Shown: one piece after another, positions 8,005 through 16,550 of the stretch | Position numbering within the stretch: the first letter of the stretch is position 1 | Layout of the letters: every line of letters begins with the position of its first letter | DNA from: Gracilimonas sp. | GTDB lineage: Bacteria > Bacteroidota > Rhodothermia > Balneolales > Balneolaceae | NCBI GenBank assembly: GCA_022450045.1 | Contig: JAKURD010000012.1 | Coordinates: forward strand, 1-64,000 | DNA length: 64,000 nucleotides | Reading direction: 5' to 3' | Position numbers and translations under genes: made by a program | The notes under the pieces: model-generated | Seen by the model: only the letters and a program-made list of their open reading frames with translations | Databases searched by the model: none | What the model was told of the DNA's origin: nothing

Positions 8005-9411
8005 TCACGGGAAAATGCCCATTTGTTCGTACATGATGCCGATTTTATTGATGGCACTGATGAATGCAGCAGTACGAAGATCGTCGAGGTCATGTTCATT
8101 TCGTATATTAACGATCTCCCGGTAGGCGTTGATCATGGTTTCTTCCAGGCCGGAATCTACCAGGTCATATTCCTCGGCACCGTGAGCCAGATTACTGATC
8201 TCTGCATTGGTGAATTTGCGGTCAGAGATGTTCTCGATCACCCCAAGAATTTTCTTCAGGCTTGTTTCATCAAATCGCTTGCCCATTCTTCCGAAACGCA
8301 CATGTTGTATATTTTTAAGCCACTCAAAATAAGAGACAACCACACCACCTGCGTTCAGATAAGAATCCGGTAGAACAAGTGCTCCACGGTTCTTTAAAAT
8401 ATCATGTCCGTCGGCAGTAGTTGGGCCGTTCGCAGCCTCAGCTATGATCTTGGCTTTCACCTTCTCAGCATTGTCCCCGGTGATCTGACTTTCAAGGGCG
8501 GCAGGAATCAATATATCGCAATTTAGATAAAGGGCGTCATCCCGTTCCTTAAGTTTTTTGGAATTTCCAAAACCGATAATGGATCCTGTTTCTTTACGAT
8601 AGTCCATTAGTTTTTCAAGATCGATTCCCTTTTCATCATAAATTGAACCCTCAATCTCAGCAATTCCTACTAACTTAGCGCCGGCTTCGGTCATATATTT
8701 TGATGCGTGATATCCTACGTTACCAAGACCCTGAACTACAAAAGTTTTGCCGTCAACACCTGTTTTGAGCCCGACTTTTTTCATGTCTTCTTCGATATTA
8801 CAGGCTTCACGTATGCCAAAGTAAACTCCTCGCCCTGTAGCTTCTGTACGCCCTCGAATACCACCTTGCTGAATAGGCTTTCCGGTAACGCAAGCTTCAG
8901 CGTTCAGGTCATCTTTCATTTGGCGATAGGTATCAAGGATCCACCCCATTTCTTTAGCGCCGGTTCCATAATCAGGAGCAGGTACATCAATACCCGGTCC
9001 AATAAATCCTTTTTTAATAAGCTCATAGGTATAACGACGGGTAATGCGTTCAAGCTCGGCTTCAGAATAATCTCTGGTACTGATCTTTACACCCCCTTTT
9101 GCACCTCCAAAAGGAACATCTACAATGGCACATTTATAAGACATCAAAGCAGCCAAAGCCATGGTTTCATCTTCATCTACTTTATGACTGAAACGAATAC
9201 CACCTTTGGTTGGAGTTTTATGATGACTGTGCTCAACCCTCCATCCTTCAACAACTTCAATAGTTCCGTCATCTCGCTGCACGGGAAACGTTACATGGTA
9301 CACGGTGTTACAGATCTTGATCTGGGCAAGTATTCCTTTGTCGAAGCGGGTATATTTGGCCGCCTTATCAAAGTTTATATTTACCTGCTCGTAGAATTTA
9401 TAGGTGGACAT
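8005..9411 (-). CDS. gdhA: Glutamate dehydrogenase (Glu/Leu/Phe/Val family)
   Basis: A 468-residue cytosolic enzyme interconverting glutamate and 2-oxoglutarate plus ammonia. Visible family signatures are PTKGGIRFS (substrate binding), KCAIVDVPFGGAKGGV with the catalytic Lys, DVPAPDYGTG, and the Rossmann VVQGLGNVGYH. A strong Shine-Dalgarno (AGAAAGGAG) lies eight to fifteen bases before the ATG, unusually good for this genome. putP follows 44 bases downstream, which suggests a joint transcript for amino acid use. NAD versus NADP preference is not decided here. Confidence 0.92.
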   Translation of the reverse strand: MSTYKFYEQVNINFDKAAKYTRFDKGILAQIKICNTVYHVTFPVQRDDGTIEVVEGWRVEHSHHKTPTKGGIRFSHKVDEDETMALAALMSYKCAIVDVPFGGAKGGVKISTRDYSEAELERITRRYTYELIKKGFIGPGIDVPAPDYGTGAKEMGWILDTYRQMKDDLNAEACVTGKPIQQGGIRGRTEATGRGVYFGIREACNIEEDMKKVGLKTGVDGKTFVVQGLGNVGYHASKYMTEAGAKLVGIAEIEGSIYDEKGIDLEKLMDYRKETGSIIGFGNSKKLKERDDALYLNCDILIPAALESQITGDNAEKVKAKIIAEAANGPTTADGHDILKNRGALVLPDSYLNAGGVVVSYFEWLKNIQHVRFGRMGKRFDETSLKKILGVIENISDRKFTNAEISNLAHGAEEYDLVDSGLEETMINAYREIVNIRNEHDLDDLRTAAFISAINKIGIMYEQMGIFP

Positions 9412-9489
9412 ATTCCTTTTTCTCCTTTCTTATTTAAATCGTGACTGATGGTCGCAATTATCTTACACAGATACAAGGATAAGCCATTT

Positions 9490-10209
9490 TTAATATGAGG
9501 TCGGAAGGGCAATGTGAAGATGGTCAGCCGTGCCAACATGCCGGATGGTTTTTAAACCCATCATACGGAGTGTTGTTTGAAGCAGAAAATTCCTTAACTC
9601 ACTTTGGCCTATCGTCCTGAGATCAATGGCATGCACATAGCCTGATGGCTGGGTGTAGTGCAGGGAACGTTTATTCAGAGGAATTCCCATTGCGGCATAA
9701 TCTGCGGGAGTTCTTTGGATATCGGTTATCACAAGGTCGCTATCAGCTAAGGTGGTGGTTGCTATGGCTATCCGGAGAATGGGATGCATGGAACGATATA
9801 CCTGCCGTACTTCATCGCTTTTGGCATTGACCGAGGAAAGGTACATCACCCCATAAAAACAAAAGGCTAAAACGAGTGTGCCAAGCCCGACCAGGCTGAA
9901 TTTGAGAAGTAATCGCTTATTTGAGGTTCTTCTGAAGAGAAAAAGCACATACAACAGGAGTACCAAAACCGTTGCTAACATTCCACCGCCTAAAGCCAGC
10001 CAGCCATTCCACCCAAAAGAAAGATTCAAAAAAATAGAGGTTCCTATCAGAATGAAGAAAGGTAAAATGCCAAGTCCCCCGATCAGTAGCATCCAGAATA
10101 AAAGCTGAAGCCATTTTTTCTTTATGGCAGATGACTCAGCATCCTGAAATGCATCTGCTTTATTTAAATTGAGCAGCCAATCGATATCTTTTTGGGAGAT
10201 CTTATCCAT
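9490..10209 (-). CDS. Membrane-anchored protein with M15-like C-terminal motif
   Basis: I do not recognise this 239-residue protein as a named family. The N-terminal 30 residues are soluble, and three hydrophobic helices follow at about 33-60, 67-92 and 103-127. The C-terminal 110 residues carry SGYVHAIDLR followed by TADHLHIALP. The spacing and pattern (His...Asp, then HxH) recall the zinc ligands of M15/hedgehog-type peptidoglycan peptidases, which is a weak resemblance. It lies 30 bases downstream of another small membrane protein gene on the same strand, likely cotranscribed. Confidence 0.55.
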   Translation of the reverse strand: MDKISQKDIDWLLNLNKADAFQDAESSAIKKKWLQLLFWMLLIGGLGILPFFILIGTSIFLNLSFGWNGWLALGGGMLATVLVLLLYVLFLFRRTSNKRLLLKFSLVGLGTLVLAFCFYGVMYLSSVNAKSDEVRQVYRSMHPILRIAIATTTLADSDLVITDIQRTPADYAAMGIPLNKRSLHYTQPSGYVHAIDLRTIGQSELRNFLLQTTLRMMGLKTIRHVGTADHLHIALPTSY

Positions 10210-10239
10210 GTCCGGTTCAACGAAAAAGAGGCAGCTGGG

Positions 10240-10638
10240 TTACGCACTGCGGTAAGATCTTCTCAATAAAAAGGGAAAGCTCTGTAGAATAACAATCAGC
10301 ACGATCACAATGGGGATGATCTCATATGAATTTTGATTAATGGCTTTGCCCAAGCTCATTAAATGATAAATGAATAATACGCCCGAAGTGAAAAGGCTGA
10401 ACCCGTATGCCCATGCGGTTCTGGTCAAGAGGGCAAAAGAGCTGATAAGAGATGCAATACCAGTGATCAGAGAAGCGGAGAGAACAAGGAAGGGAAGTTC
10501 ACTATTCTGAAATTCAAAAAGTCCTGCGGTGTAATTATTGACTTGCATCGCTCCAATGAGCTTTACTATTTGATAGACACCAACTAATGAGAAAAATATT
10601 TGCAGAAAAAGATGAACTCTTCGGTCTTTTACATTCAT
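10240..10638 (-). CDS. Small four-helix membrane protein
   Basis: A 132-residue protein of unknown function with four hydrophobic helices (near 10-30, 45-70, 73-92 and 100-122) and a basic C-terminus (RRSYRS). No motif is recognised. It is followed 30 bases later by the gene at 9490-10209, so the two probably form a small operon of membrane proteins. Confidence 0.6.
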   Translation of the reverse strand: MNVKDRRVHLFLQIFFSLVGVYQIVKLIGAMQVNNYTAGLFEFQNSELPFLVLSASLITGIASLISSFALLTRTAWAYGFSLFTSGVLFIYHLMSLGKAINQNSYEIIPIVIVLIVILQSFPFLLRRSYRSA

Positions 10639-10730
10639 TCTGACATAAAATTAGGGTTTGGGAGGTCTCTCTGTAATACCTAATTCCAAACCCCGAAAAA
10701 TGTTCCTTGACCACATAAGAAACTTACTAT

Positions 10731-10997
10731 TCAGAGAACTTCTTTTTCAGAAAAGACAGGCTTATCCTGCCGAAAAACATTGACGGTAAATAAAATTCCA
10801 ACAGCGCCTACAACTGCATAAAAGGCAGCTCCTGCCAATCCTAAAACATGCACGATGGTTGTTCCGGCGAGGGCACCAAGAACTCCAAATGCGAGACTTG
10901 GAAACATGGTAACCCCGCGGCCTTTGGTGATAACACGACTAAGCCATCCTACAACTAATCCTATAGCGACATAAGCTAAAATGTTCATGAGTGTCAT
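10731..10997 (-). CDS. GlsB/YeaQ/YmgE-type stress membrane protein
   Basis: An 88-residue membrane protein with three hydrophobic segments and the family pattern GWLSRVITKGRG near the start, followed by a glycine-rich helix (FGVLGALAGTTIV). Transglycosylase-associated (GlsB/YeaQ) proteins are small stress-linked membrane proteins of unknown mechanism. Length and topology fit. It stands alone, convergent with nothing and divergent from the dipeptidase gene. Confidence 0.78.
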   Translation of the reverse strand: MTLMNILAYVAIGLVVGWLSRVITKGRGVTMFPSLAFGVLGALAGTTIVHVLGLAGAAFYAVVGAVGILFTVNVFRQDKPVFSEKEVL

Positions 10998-11128
10998 AAC
11001 AATTCTGTTTTTGTTAATAGGTATTAAAATAATGGGATATAGGGTATTTGCGTTCCTAAAAGGCGCACAACTTTGCTGAAATTCATATAGATTAACGATC
11101 CAATCATTAACAAGATCTCCGATACATT

Positions 11129-12406
11129 ATGAAATCAATTCTTCTCTCTTCTTTACTGTGTTTAGTTTTGCTTATGGGATGTACCCCGAGTGAGCAGGAA
11201 ATTTTTGATAAAGCCATGGATATTCATGAGCGGGTAATTACGCTGGATACACATGTTGATATCAACGTGAATAACTTCACCGGGGAAACTAATTATACAC
11301 AACGGCTGGATACTCAGGTTGACCTGATCAAAATGAATGAAGGCGGATTGGATGTGGTCTGGCTGATTGTTTATACCGGACAGGACACCCTTAGTAAAGA
11401 AGGCTATGCGGATGCTTATGAAAATGCGATCAGAAAGTTTGAAGCTATTCATCGTTTAACGGAAGAAATTGCCCCCGGCCAAATTGAGCTGGCAACCACT
11501 TCCGAAGACGTGCGCCGCATTGTAGCCGAAGGTAAAAAAGTAGCTATGATCGGAGTTGAAAATGCATATCCGGTTGGAGAAGACCTTTCTCGTATTGAGG
11601 AATTTTATGATCGTGGAGCGCGATATATGTCGCTTACCCACAATGGTCATAATCAGTTTGGCGACTCCAATACCGGAGAAAGAGACGGGGAGTGGATGCA
11701 CAACGGGTTAAGTGATCTCGGGCGTGAAGCCATTGCCGAAATGAACCGAGTCGGAATTATGATTGATATCTCACATCCTGCCAAAACTACCAATATGGAA
11801 ACGATGGAGCTATCCCAAGCTCCCGTTATTGCTTCTCATTCATCTGCACGGGCTGTGTATGATCACAGCCGAAATCTGAGCGATGAAGAATTAATGATGC
11901 TGAAAGAAAATGGAGGAGTGGTTCAAACCGTTGCTTTCCGAGGGTATGTAGAGGGCGAAAAACATGCGGCCTGGCAGGAAGCTTCACGCACAATCCTGGA
12001 AGAAGAAGCCGGAAAATTAGGATTTGAATTGGTAAGCTGGGAGGATATCCGCGCAATGAGCGGTGAAGAACGTGATGAATATATGGAAATGTACAGCACT
12101 GCTCAGGATAATGCGGAACCGAGAATTGAGGACGAAGTGAACGTAAATACCCCTCCGGTAAGTGTGGCTGATTTTGCAGATCATATTGATTATATGGTAG
12201 ATCTGATTGGCATTGAGCACGTGGGAATTAGTTCTGATTTTGACGGTGGAGGCGGAGTTTATAACTGGATGGATGCTTCCGAAACCTTCAACGTGACCCA
12301 TGAGCTGGTAAAACGGGGCTATTCTGAAGAGCAAATCGAAATGCTTTGGAGCGGAAACCTGCTTCGGGTTTTAGATGAAGTGCAGGCCGTAGCCGAGGAG
12401 CTTTAG
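11129..12406 (+). CDS. Membrane dipeptidase (M19 family) lipoprotein
   Basis: A 425-residue renal-dipeptidase-type metallopeptidase exported as a lipoprotein: the lipobox is LLMGC near residues 14-18. Zinc-ligand motifs are visible: DTHVDI near 41, the bridging Glu in MIGVENAYPVGE, SLTHNGHNQ, DISHP, and VGISSDFDGGGG near the end. The final GNLLRVL is the family signature for the last helix. It should hydrolyse dipeptides in the periplasm. It is monocistronic and is followed by an inverted repeat of AACATTCAA/TTGAATGTT words at 12418-12490. Confidence 0.9.
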   Translation: MKSILLSSLLCLVLLMGCTPSEQEIFDKAMDIHERVITLDTHVDINVNNFTGETNYTQRLDTQVDLIKMNEGGLDVVWLIVYTGQDTLSKEGYADAYENAIRKFEAIHRLTEEIAPGQIELATTSEDVRRIVAEGKKVAMIGVENAYPVGEDLSRIEEFYDRGARYMSLTHNGHNQFGDSNTGERDGEWMHNGLSDLGREAIAEMNRVGIMIDISHPAKTTNMETMELSQAPVIASHSSARAVYDHSRNLSDEELMMLKENGGVVQTVAFRGYVEGEKHAAWQEASRTILEEEAGKLGFELVSWEDIRAMSGEERDEYMEMYSTAQDNAEPRIEDEVNVNTPPVSVADFADHIDYMVDLIGIEHVGISSDFDGGGGVYNWMDASETFNVTHELVKRGYSEEQIEMLWSGNLLRVLDEVQAVAEEL

Positions 12407-12417
12407 AACTCCAAACA

Positions 12418-12490
12418 GCGAACATTCAACTCCGAACAGTGAAGTGCACGTTCTGCATTGAATGTTCGGAGTTCCTTGTTCGATGTTCTC
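12418..12490. repeat. Intergenic inverted repeat of GAACATTCAA words
   Basis: GCGAACATTCAACTCCGAACAG is mirrored by ATTGAATGTTCGGAGTTCC, giving an imperfect dyad just after the dipeptidase stop. The same word family recurs after other genes (near 13125, 22550 and 24110). It may serve as a transcript end structure. Confidence 0.45.
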
Positions 12491-12557
12491 CCCTCTTGTA
12501 AACTAATTAACCCCAAATTATCTAATTTCTAAGAAAAGTTAGAAAGGGCATATAAAT

Positions 12558-12588
12558 TTTAAACCGGCGCCTAATATTCTTAACTTTG
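12558..12588 (+). promoter_or_regulatory. Candidate Bacteroidetes-type promoter for GNAT gene
   Basis: TAACTTTG at 12581-12588 matches the -7 consensus TAnnTTTG exactly. TTTA lies 19 bases upstream, at the -33 position. The GTG start follows 32 bases after the -7 element. Confidence 0.5.
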
Positions 12589-12620
12589 AGTCCATTTTTA
12601 ATCAAACCAAACAAACAAGA

Positions 12621-13112
12621 GTGATTGCACAAGCAGACGTTGCTACTGATGTCAAGATTTTAAAAGCTGATTTAAACAACCCTAAGCACGCCTCAGATAT
12701 AGTCAAGATAGTTGACCTTTTTGCGAGAGATCCTATGGGGCAGGATCAGGCGCTGGACGAGGAAGTCCGCGTTGATATGATCGCAGAGATGAAGAAAGTA
12801 CCCACTACCATGACCTACATCGCTTATGCCGATGAAAAGGCCTTGGGTATTGTAACCTGCTTTGTAGGTTTTTCGACCTTCACAGCCAGTAAAGTGTTCA
12901 AAATTCATGATGTAGCGGTTCACCCCGATGCCCGAGGAATGGGAATAGGAACCATGATGCTGGAAACCATCGAGAAAGAAGCGCGTGAAATGGGTTGCTC
13001 TAAAGTTACCCTGGAAGTGAGGGAAGACAATCCTGCCCGACGTTTATACGAAAAAATGAATTTCGAATACGGAGATCCCAAATGGTATTTCATGACCAAA
13101 GATCTGGCGTGA
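12621..13112 (+). CDS. GNAT family N-acetyltransferase
   Basis: A 163-residue acetyltransferase starting at GTG. The acetyl-CoA motif is VHPDARGMGIGTMMLETIEKEA (R/QxxGxG/A present), preceded by HDVAV and followed by VTLEVREDNPARRLYEKMNF, a typical GNAT C-terminal motif. The substrate is unknown; small-molecule and protein targets are equally possible. It is single-gene, with a candidate promoter upstream and a clear terminator downstream. Confidence 0.85.
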   Translation: MIAQADVATDVKILKADLNNPKHASDIVKIVDLFARDPMGQDQALDEEVRVDMIAEMKKVPTTMTYIAYADEKALGIVTCFVGFSTFTASKVFKIHDVAVHPDARGMGIGTMMLETIEKEAREMGCSKVTLEVREDNPARRLYEKMNFEYGDPKWYFMTKDLA

Positions 13113-13156
13113 GCGAATAACGAATATTGAACATTCAAATTGAATGTTGAAGTGAA

Positions 13157-13184
13157 GCCTCTTCTTAGCGGAAGAGGCTTTTTT
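13157..13184 (+). terminator. Rho-independent terminator after GNAT gene
   Basis: GCCTCTTC pairs perfectly with GAAGAGGC across TTAGCG, followed by TTTTTT. It ends the GNAT transcript and overlaps the stop of the convergent gene at 13183, so it may also serve that side. Confidence 0.85.
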
Positions 13185-13863
13185 ATTTAATAGTCTCTAC
13201 TATTTCTCCATCCTCATACCGCTCCTGTTCAACAACATTCCCTTCCTCGTTATATAACGTCATCAATCCTTTGTATTCAATATTGCCCTCAAAATAGGCT
13301 TCATATTTTAACTGCCCATTAATGTGCCATTGTTTATGGTATCCTAATTCATCCGGGGTGGCGTCTTTCCATTCTTCAACAATGAATCCATTGGGCTTTA
13401 TTTGCTTAACCATCTTGTATTGATCACCAATGTAACCGTATTCATATTTATCTAAAGTATTTCCTGATTTATCGTAACCGACGGAGCTTTTCATTATTCC
13501 TTTTTCAAATACGACTTCATTGAACAGGCTGTCATTCTTCACATATCTGTATTGTTGGGTCCCGGTAAATGGGTTTCCTTCGGAATCATATCTTATTCCC
13601 ATTCCTCTTTTCTCAATGTTTAATTCTTCAGATCTTGGGGGATTGACATACAGATCCACAGTTGAATATAGGACGTCGTTACTTGCGGGCATTTTTATAG
13701 GATAATCCGGTTGTTGGGTGCAAAACATAAGTGCGGTGGCTAATAGAATAGGAGCCAGCATAAGGCTTTTGGTACCTGACTGAAGTGCCGAAAACTTTTT
13801 CCCCATCATTTTAAACCGCTTCTTTGTTAATGAAAAATCGATATGGCTGGTAAACTGTTTCAT
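13183..13863 (-). CDS. Orphan M56-tail protein with YwqK/MORN-like repeats
   Basis: A 226-residue protein whose first 50 residues (HIDFSLTKKRFKMMGK, then a hydrophobic helix ending TALMFC) match the segment that follows the protease domain in the two M56 proteins next door. There is no HExxH here. The rest has YwqK/MORN-like repeats: GTQQYRYVKNDSLF, WHINGQLKYEAYF and YNEEGNVVEQERYEDGE. It starts inside the stop of the preceding (frameshifted) M56 gene, with an ATGA overlap. It looks like a tandem duplicate of that gene's C-terminal half. The Cys at the end of the helix could be a lipidation site, but the leader is long. Function is unknown. Confidence 0.65.
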   Translation of the reverse strand: MKQFTSHIDFSLTKKRFKMMGKKFSALQSGTKSLMLAPILLATALMFCTQQPDYPIKMPASNDVLYSTVDLYVNPPRSEELNIEKRGMGIRYDSEGNPFTGTQQYRYVKNDSLFNEVVFEKGIMKSSVGYDKSGNTLDKYEYGYIGDQYKMVKQIKPNGFIVEEWKDATPDELGYHKQWHINGQLKYEAYFEGNIEYKGLMTLYNEEGNVVEQERYEDGEIVETIK

Positions 13864-15356
13864 GGCTTATCTTTGATCTTTTCTATCATTTCTCCATCCT
13901 CATAACGTTCCTGCATAATGATATTCCCCTCTTCATCGTATTCAGTCATGAGCCCCTGATATACGTAATCACCCGTGTAGAAAACTTCAAAAGCCAGCTC
14001 ACCATTACTTCGATGCCATATTTCGGACATGACCTAAGCTATCCTCACTTTCTCTGGGTCGGATATCATCATATACCAACGTACCATTAAAGTACATTTT
14101 TTGAGCGAGCTCTCGTCTGTCTTTGTAAATGCCATGTACCTGACGGGTCGTGTCTCCGTCACTGTACATTACAGATCCTGTGTTTATCCCATCCTTAAAA
14201 AAAAGCTCCATCCAGAGGCTGTCATTCTCAGTGACATATACCTTTTGAGTCCCCGAGAATAGCTCTCCCGAAGAGGTAAACTGAGCCCCCAGAGCTAAAG
14301 GAATTCCAAGTTCTTTTGATCTATTGCCATCATAATGAAGCTCCGGAACGTGATAGATTTTTGGGGGAATCCTGTCATAGACTTCCTCCCATGTTATGTA
14401 GTCTGGCCACTCTTCCGTTTCTGTACAGGAAATAAGGGTAAGCACGGAAAGTATTGATACTGCAAGTAACATCTTGGGGAAAGCTCTCATAGCAGAAATG
14501 GTTTTACCCATCATCTTCAGTCGCTTTTTGGTCAAAGCATAGTTAATACTGCTGGTGGTATTCATGGGTTTATTTCCGCCACAGACCCGGATCAGCATCT
14601 TTTGATAATCACTAACAGATGGCCGCTGTTCACCACAGATTCATCCGCCAAAAACTCATGGTTCAGTTGAATAGCATGTTTGTAGAGGTACATCAGGGGG
14701 TTGAACCAGAAGATCACTTTCAGGGATTCGGCAAATAAAACATCCAATGAATGTAGCTGACGGATATGAGTGATCTCATGATCCAGGATCTCCGGTTCAA
14801 TTCCTCCGGATTCAAACTGCTTTTTCTCCAGAAAGATATATCCAAGAAAGGATTGTGGTGTGATCGGCTCATCCAGCAAAACCAGTGTGGCATGGTCTAA
14901 CTCTTTATGGGTCCCAACTTTGACTTTATTACGAATCTCGATCAGTCCGGCCGCAAAGCGCACCAAAAGAAAAAGAGTGATCGCTCCATATATTCCAAGC
15001 AATACATCCAGGGTACTTATCGACCACCTTGGTTCTTCCGCAGTAACCGGGGTGATCTCAGTATCAGCCATGGGCAAAGCCGTTTCTTGTTTAGGTATGA
15101 TCAGCGGCTCAACCGATCTGCTTACTGCTTCAGCCGGCGCATTAACCACGCGTTCCATTTGCTGCATCTTCACTCCGGCAATGGATCGTTCAGGGGAAAC
15201 TTCAAAAGAGATCAATGGTGCAGTAAGCCCAAATACCAAGGCAAAAAGAAGGAAGAACCTATTGAAGCGGTGCATCTTTTCGTTCTCAAGCAATAGCTTG
15301 TAAACCCCGAAAAGGAGTCCAAGCAGCAACGCGGATTTAACTAAGTAGATGATCAT
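13860..15356 (-). pseudogene. M56 (BlaR1-like) metallopeptidase with YwqK tail, two frameshifts
   Basis: Three consecutive frames together give one M56 protein. Part 1 (15356 to about 14635) has four membrane helices, LDHEITHIRQLHS (HExxH) and NHEFLADES. A one-base deletion in the AGCGGCC region shifts to part 2 (to about 14030), which has SDYQKML, SINYALTKKRLKMMGK and a helix ending TLISC. A one-base insertion then leads to part 3 (to 13860), with WHRSNGELAFEVFY and QERYEDGEM. Alignment to the 692-residue paralogue and to the downstream orphan gene supports both shifts. As read, it is broken; sequencing error is possible. Confidence 0.8.
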
Positions 15357-15418
15357 TGGTTTCTCTTTTATCTTCTCTGTTCTAAGTTAACTTCAAATCT
15401 CTTTGAATTATAAAATTA

Positions 15419-16550
15419 CTAATACGAATAAGCCCTGATCTCACTTTCTTCGGTCACAATTAAAAAGCGACGATTTTCAAAATCAATATCAAAAATTGGG
15501 ACAAGAGAAACGGTGGGTGAATTGAATGTATATCGTTTGATCAATTCTCCTTCTGGATTGAATTCATGAATCCAAAGCGGGTTCCGGTTTATAACCAGAA
15601 ATAAATGCCCATTTGGGCTGCCCACTCCGGAGGAGTAATATTCAAGTCCGATTCGATTTCTTATATCAGACTTCTGCATTTTTCCATGACAGGATAGAAA
15701 CGGTTGGTTATAGAGTCAATTTCAGTAACATTGGGAATATTGGTTCCCCAAATTTTTTCACCATTACTGTTGTACTTTATGATTTTAGGTAGAGCGCTGT
15801 ACACTAGAAATAAGTCTCCCGGGTTGGAGGGATCGTTAATAGGGAAACATTAGCTCGATAGTAAGATGGAACTACCTGATTATTCACATCGTCCCGAATT
15901 TTTTCGTTATCTAAGATAAACGTACTTCCTGCAGGGATTTCACCAATAGATGAAAGCTGCTCACCTTCCCAATTCATTCTATGAAAAATAACTTCAGTTG
16001 AATCCGTAAAACGAATAGCAGATGACAGCACATTTCCATCAAAAGTTATAGCTGGTTGGTTGTTAATGTTTTTGGCGGCAACTGAAAGTCCCATGGGAGG
16101 GGGTGGTGGAACGGCTGTACTTTGGTTTTCCGAATTGCCATAATCAAAGGTTGAATGGAGTTTTCCACTCCGGTCAAATTTATGAACGGCAAATTTGCCC
16201 GGATCGATCACGAAGAAGTAGTCATTTGTAATATAAATATTATTTACTCGCTGGAATTCCCCGGGTCCGCGTCCCATTCGTCCATATTCACGGATAACCT
16301 CCCCGCTTTCTTTTAACTCAATCACTTTTCCAAGCCCTTGGTCGAAGATAAATAAAGTTGAATCTCCCGCATATTTCATGCTGACAGGTATAGCGAGTAC
16401 TTCATTTTCAAAAGAAATGAGGGTCTCAAAATCACTTAATTCTGAAATGGGGATTTTATTTTCTGAAGAAGTTTCTGTGGCGCAACCTAACAGTGAAAAA
16501 ACAATGATTGATACGCCAAATAAACTTTTGAAGGGATTGCAAATTTTCAC
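15419..16550 (-). pseudogene. Six-bladed beta-propeller lipoprotein, two frameshifts
   Basis: This is a Bacteroidota-type 6-bladed propeller lipoprotein. It starts with GTG overlapping the M56 stop by four bases, has lipobox SLLGC, and carries the hallmark GRMGRGPGEFQ near residue 90. The first frame ends at 15804. A one-base deletion near 15840 leads to DPSNPGDLFLVYSALPK in a second frame. A second deletion in a run of A near 15690 leads to the last 86 residues (start of that frame at 15679), with INRNPLWIHEFNPEGEL. Restored length is about 375 residues, normal for the family. It would sit at the cell surface or in the periplasm. Confidence 0.78.

Noticed and set aside
8707..9444. Long open frame of 245 codons antisense to glutamate dehydrogenase
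   Set aside because: It mirrors a well-supported gdhA frame; composition is Phe/Ser/Ile-rich with no family pattern, as expected for a shadow frame.
14592..14660. Programmed -1 frameshift in the second M56 gene
   Set aside because: No slippery heptamer or downstream stimulator is visible, and a second, opposite shift occurs 600 bases later; mutation or sequencing error is simpler.
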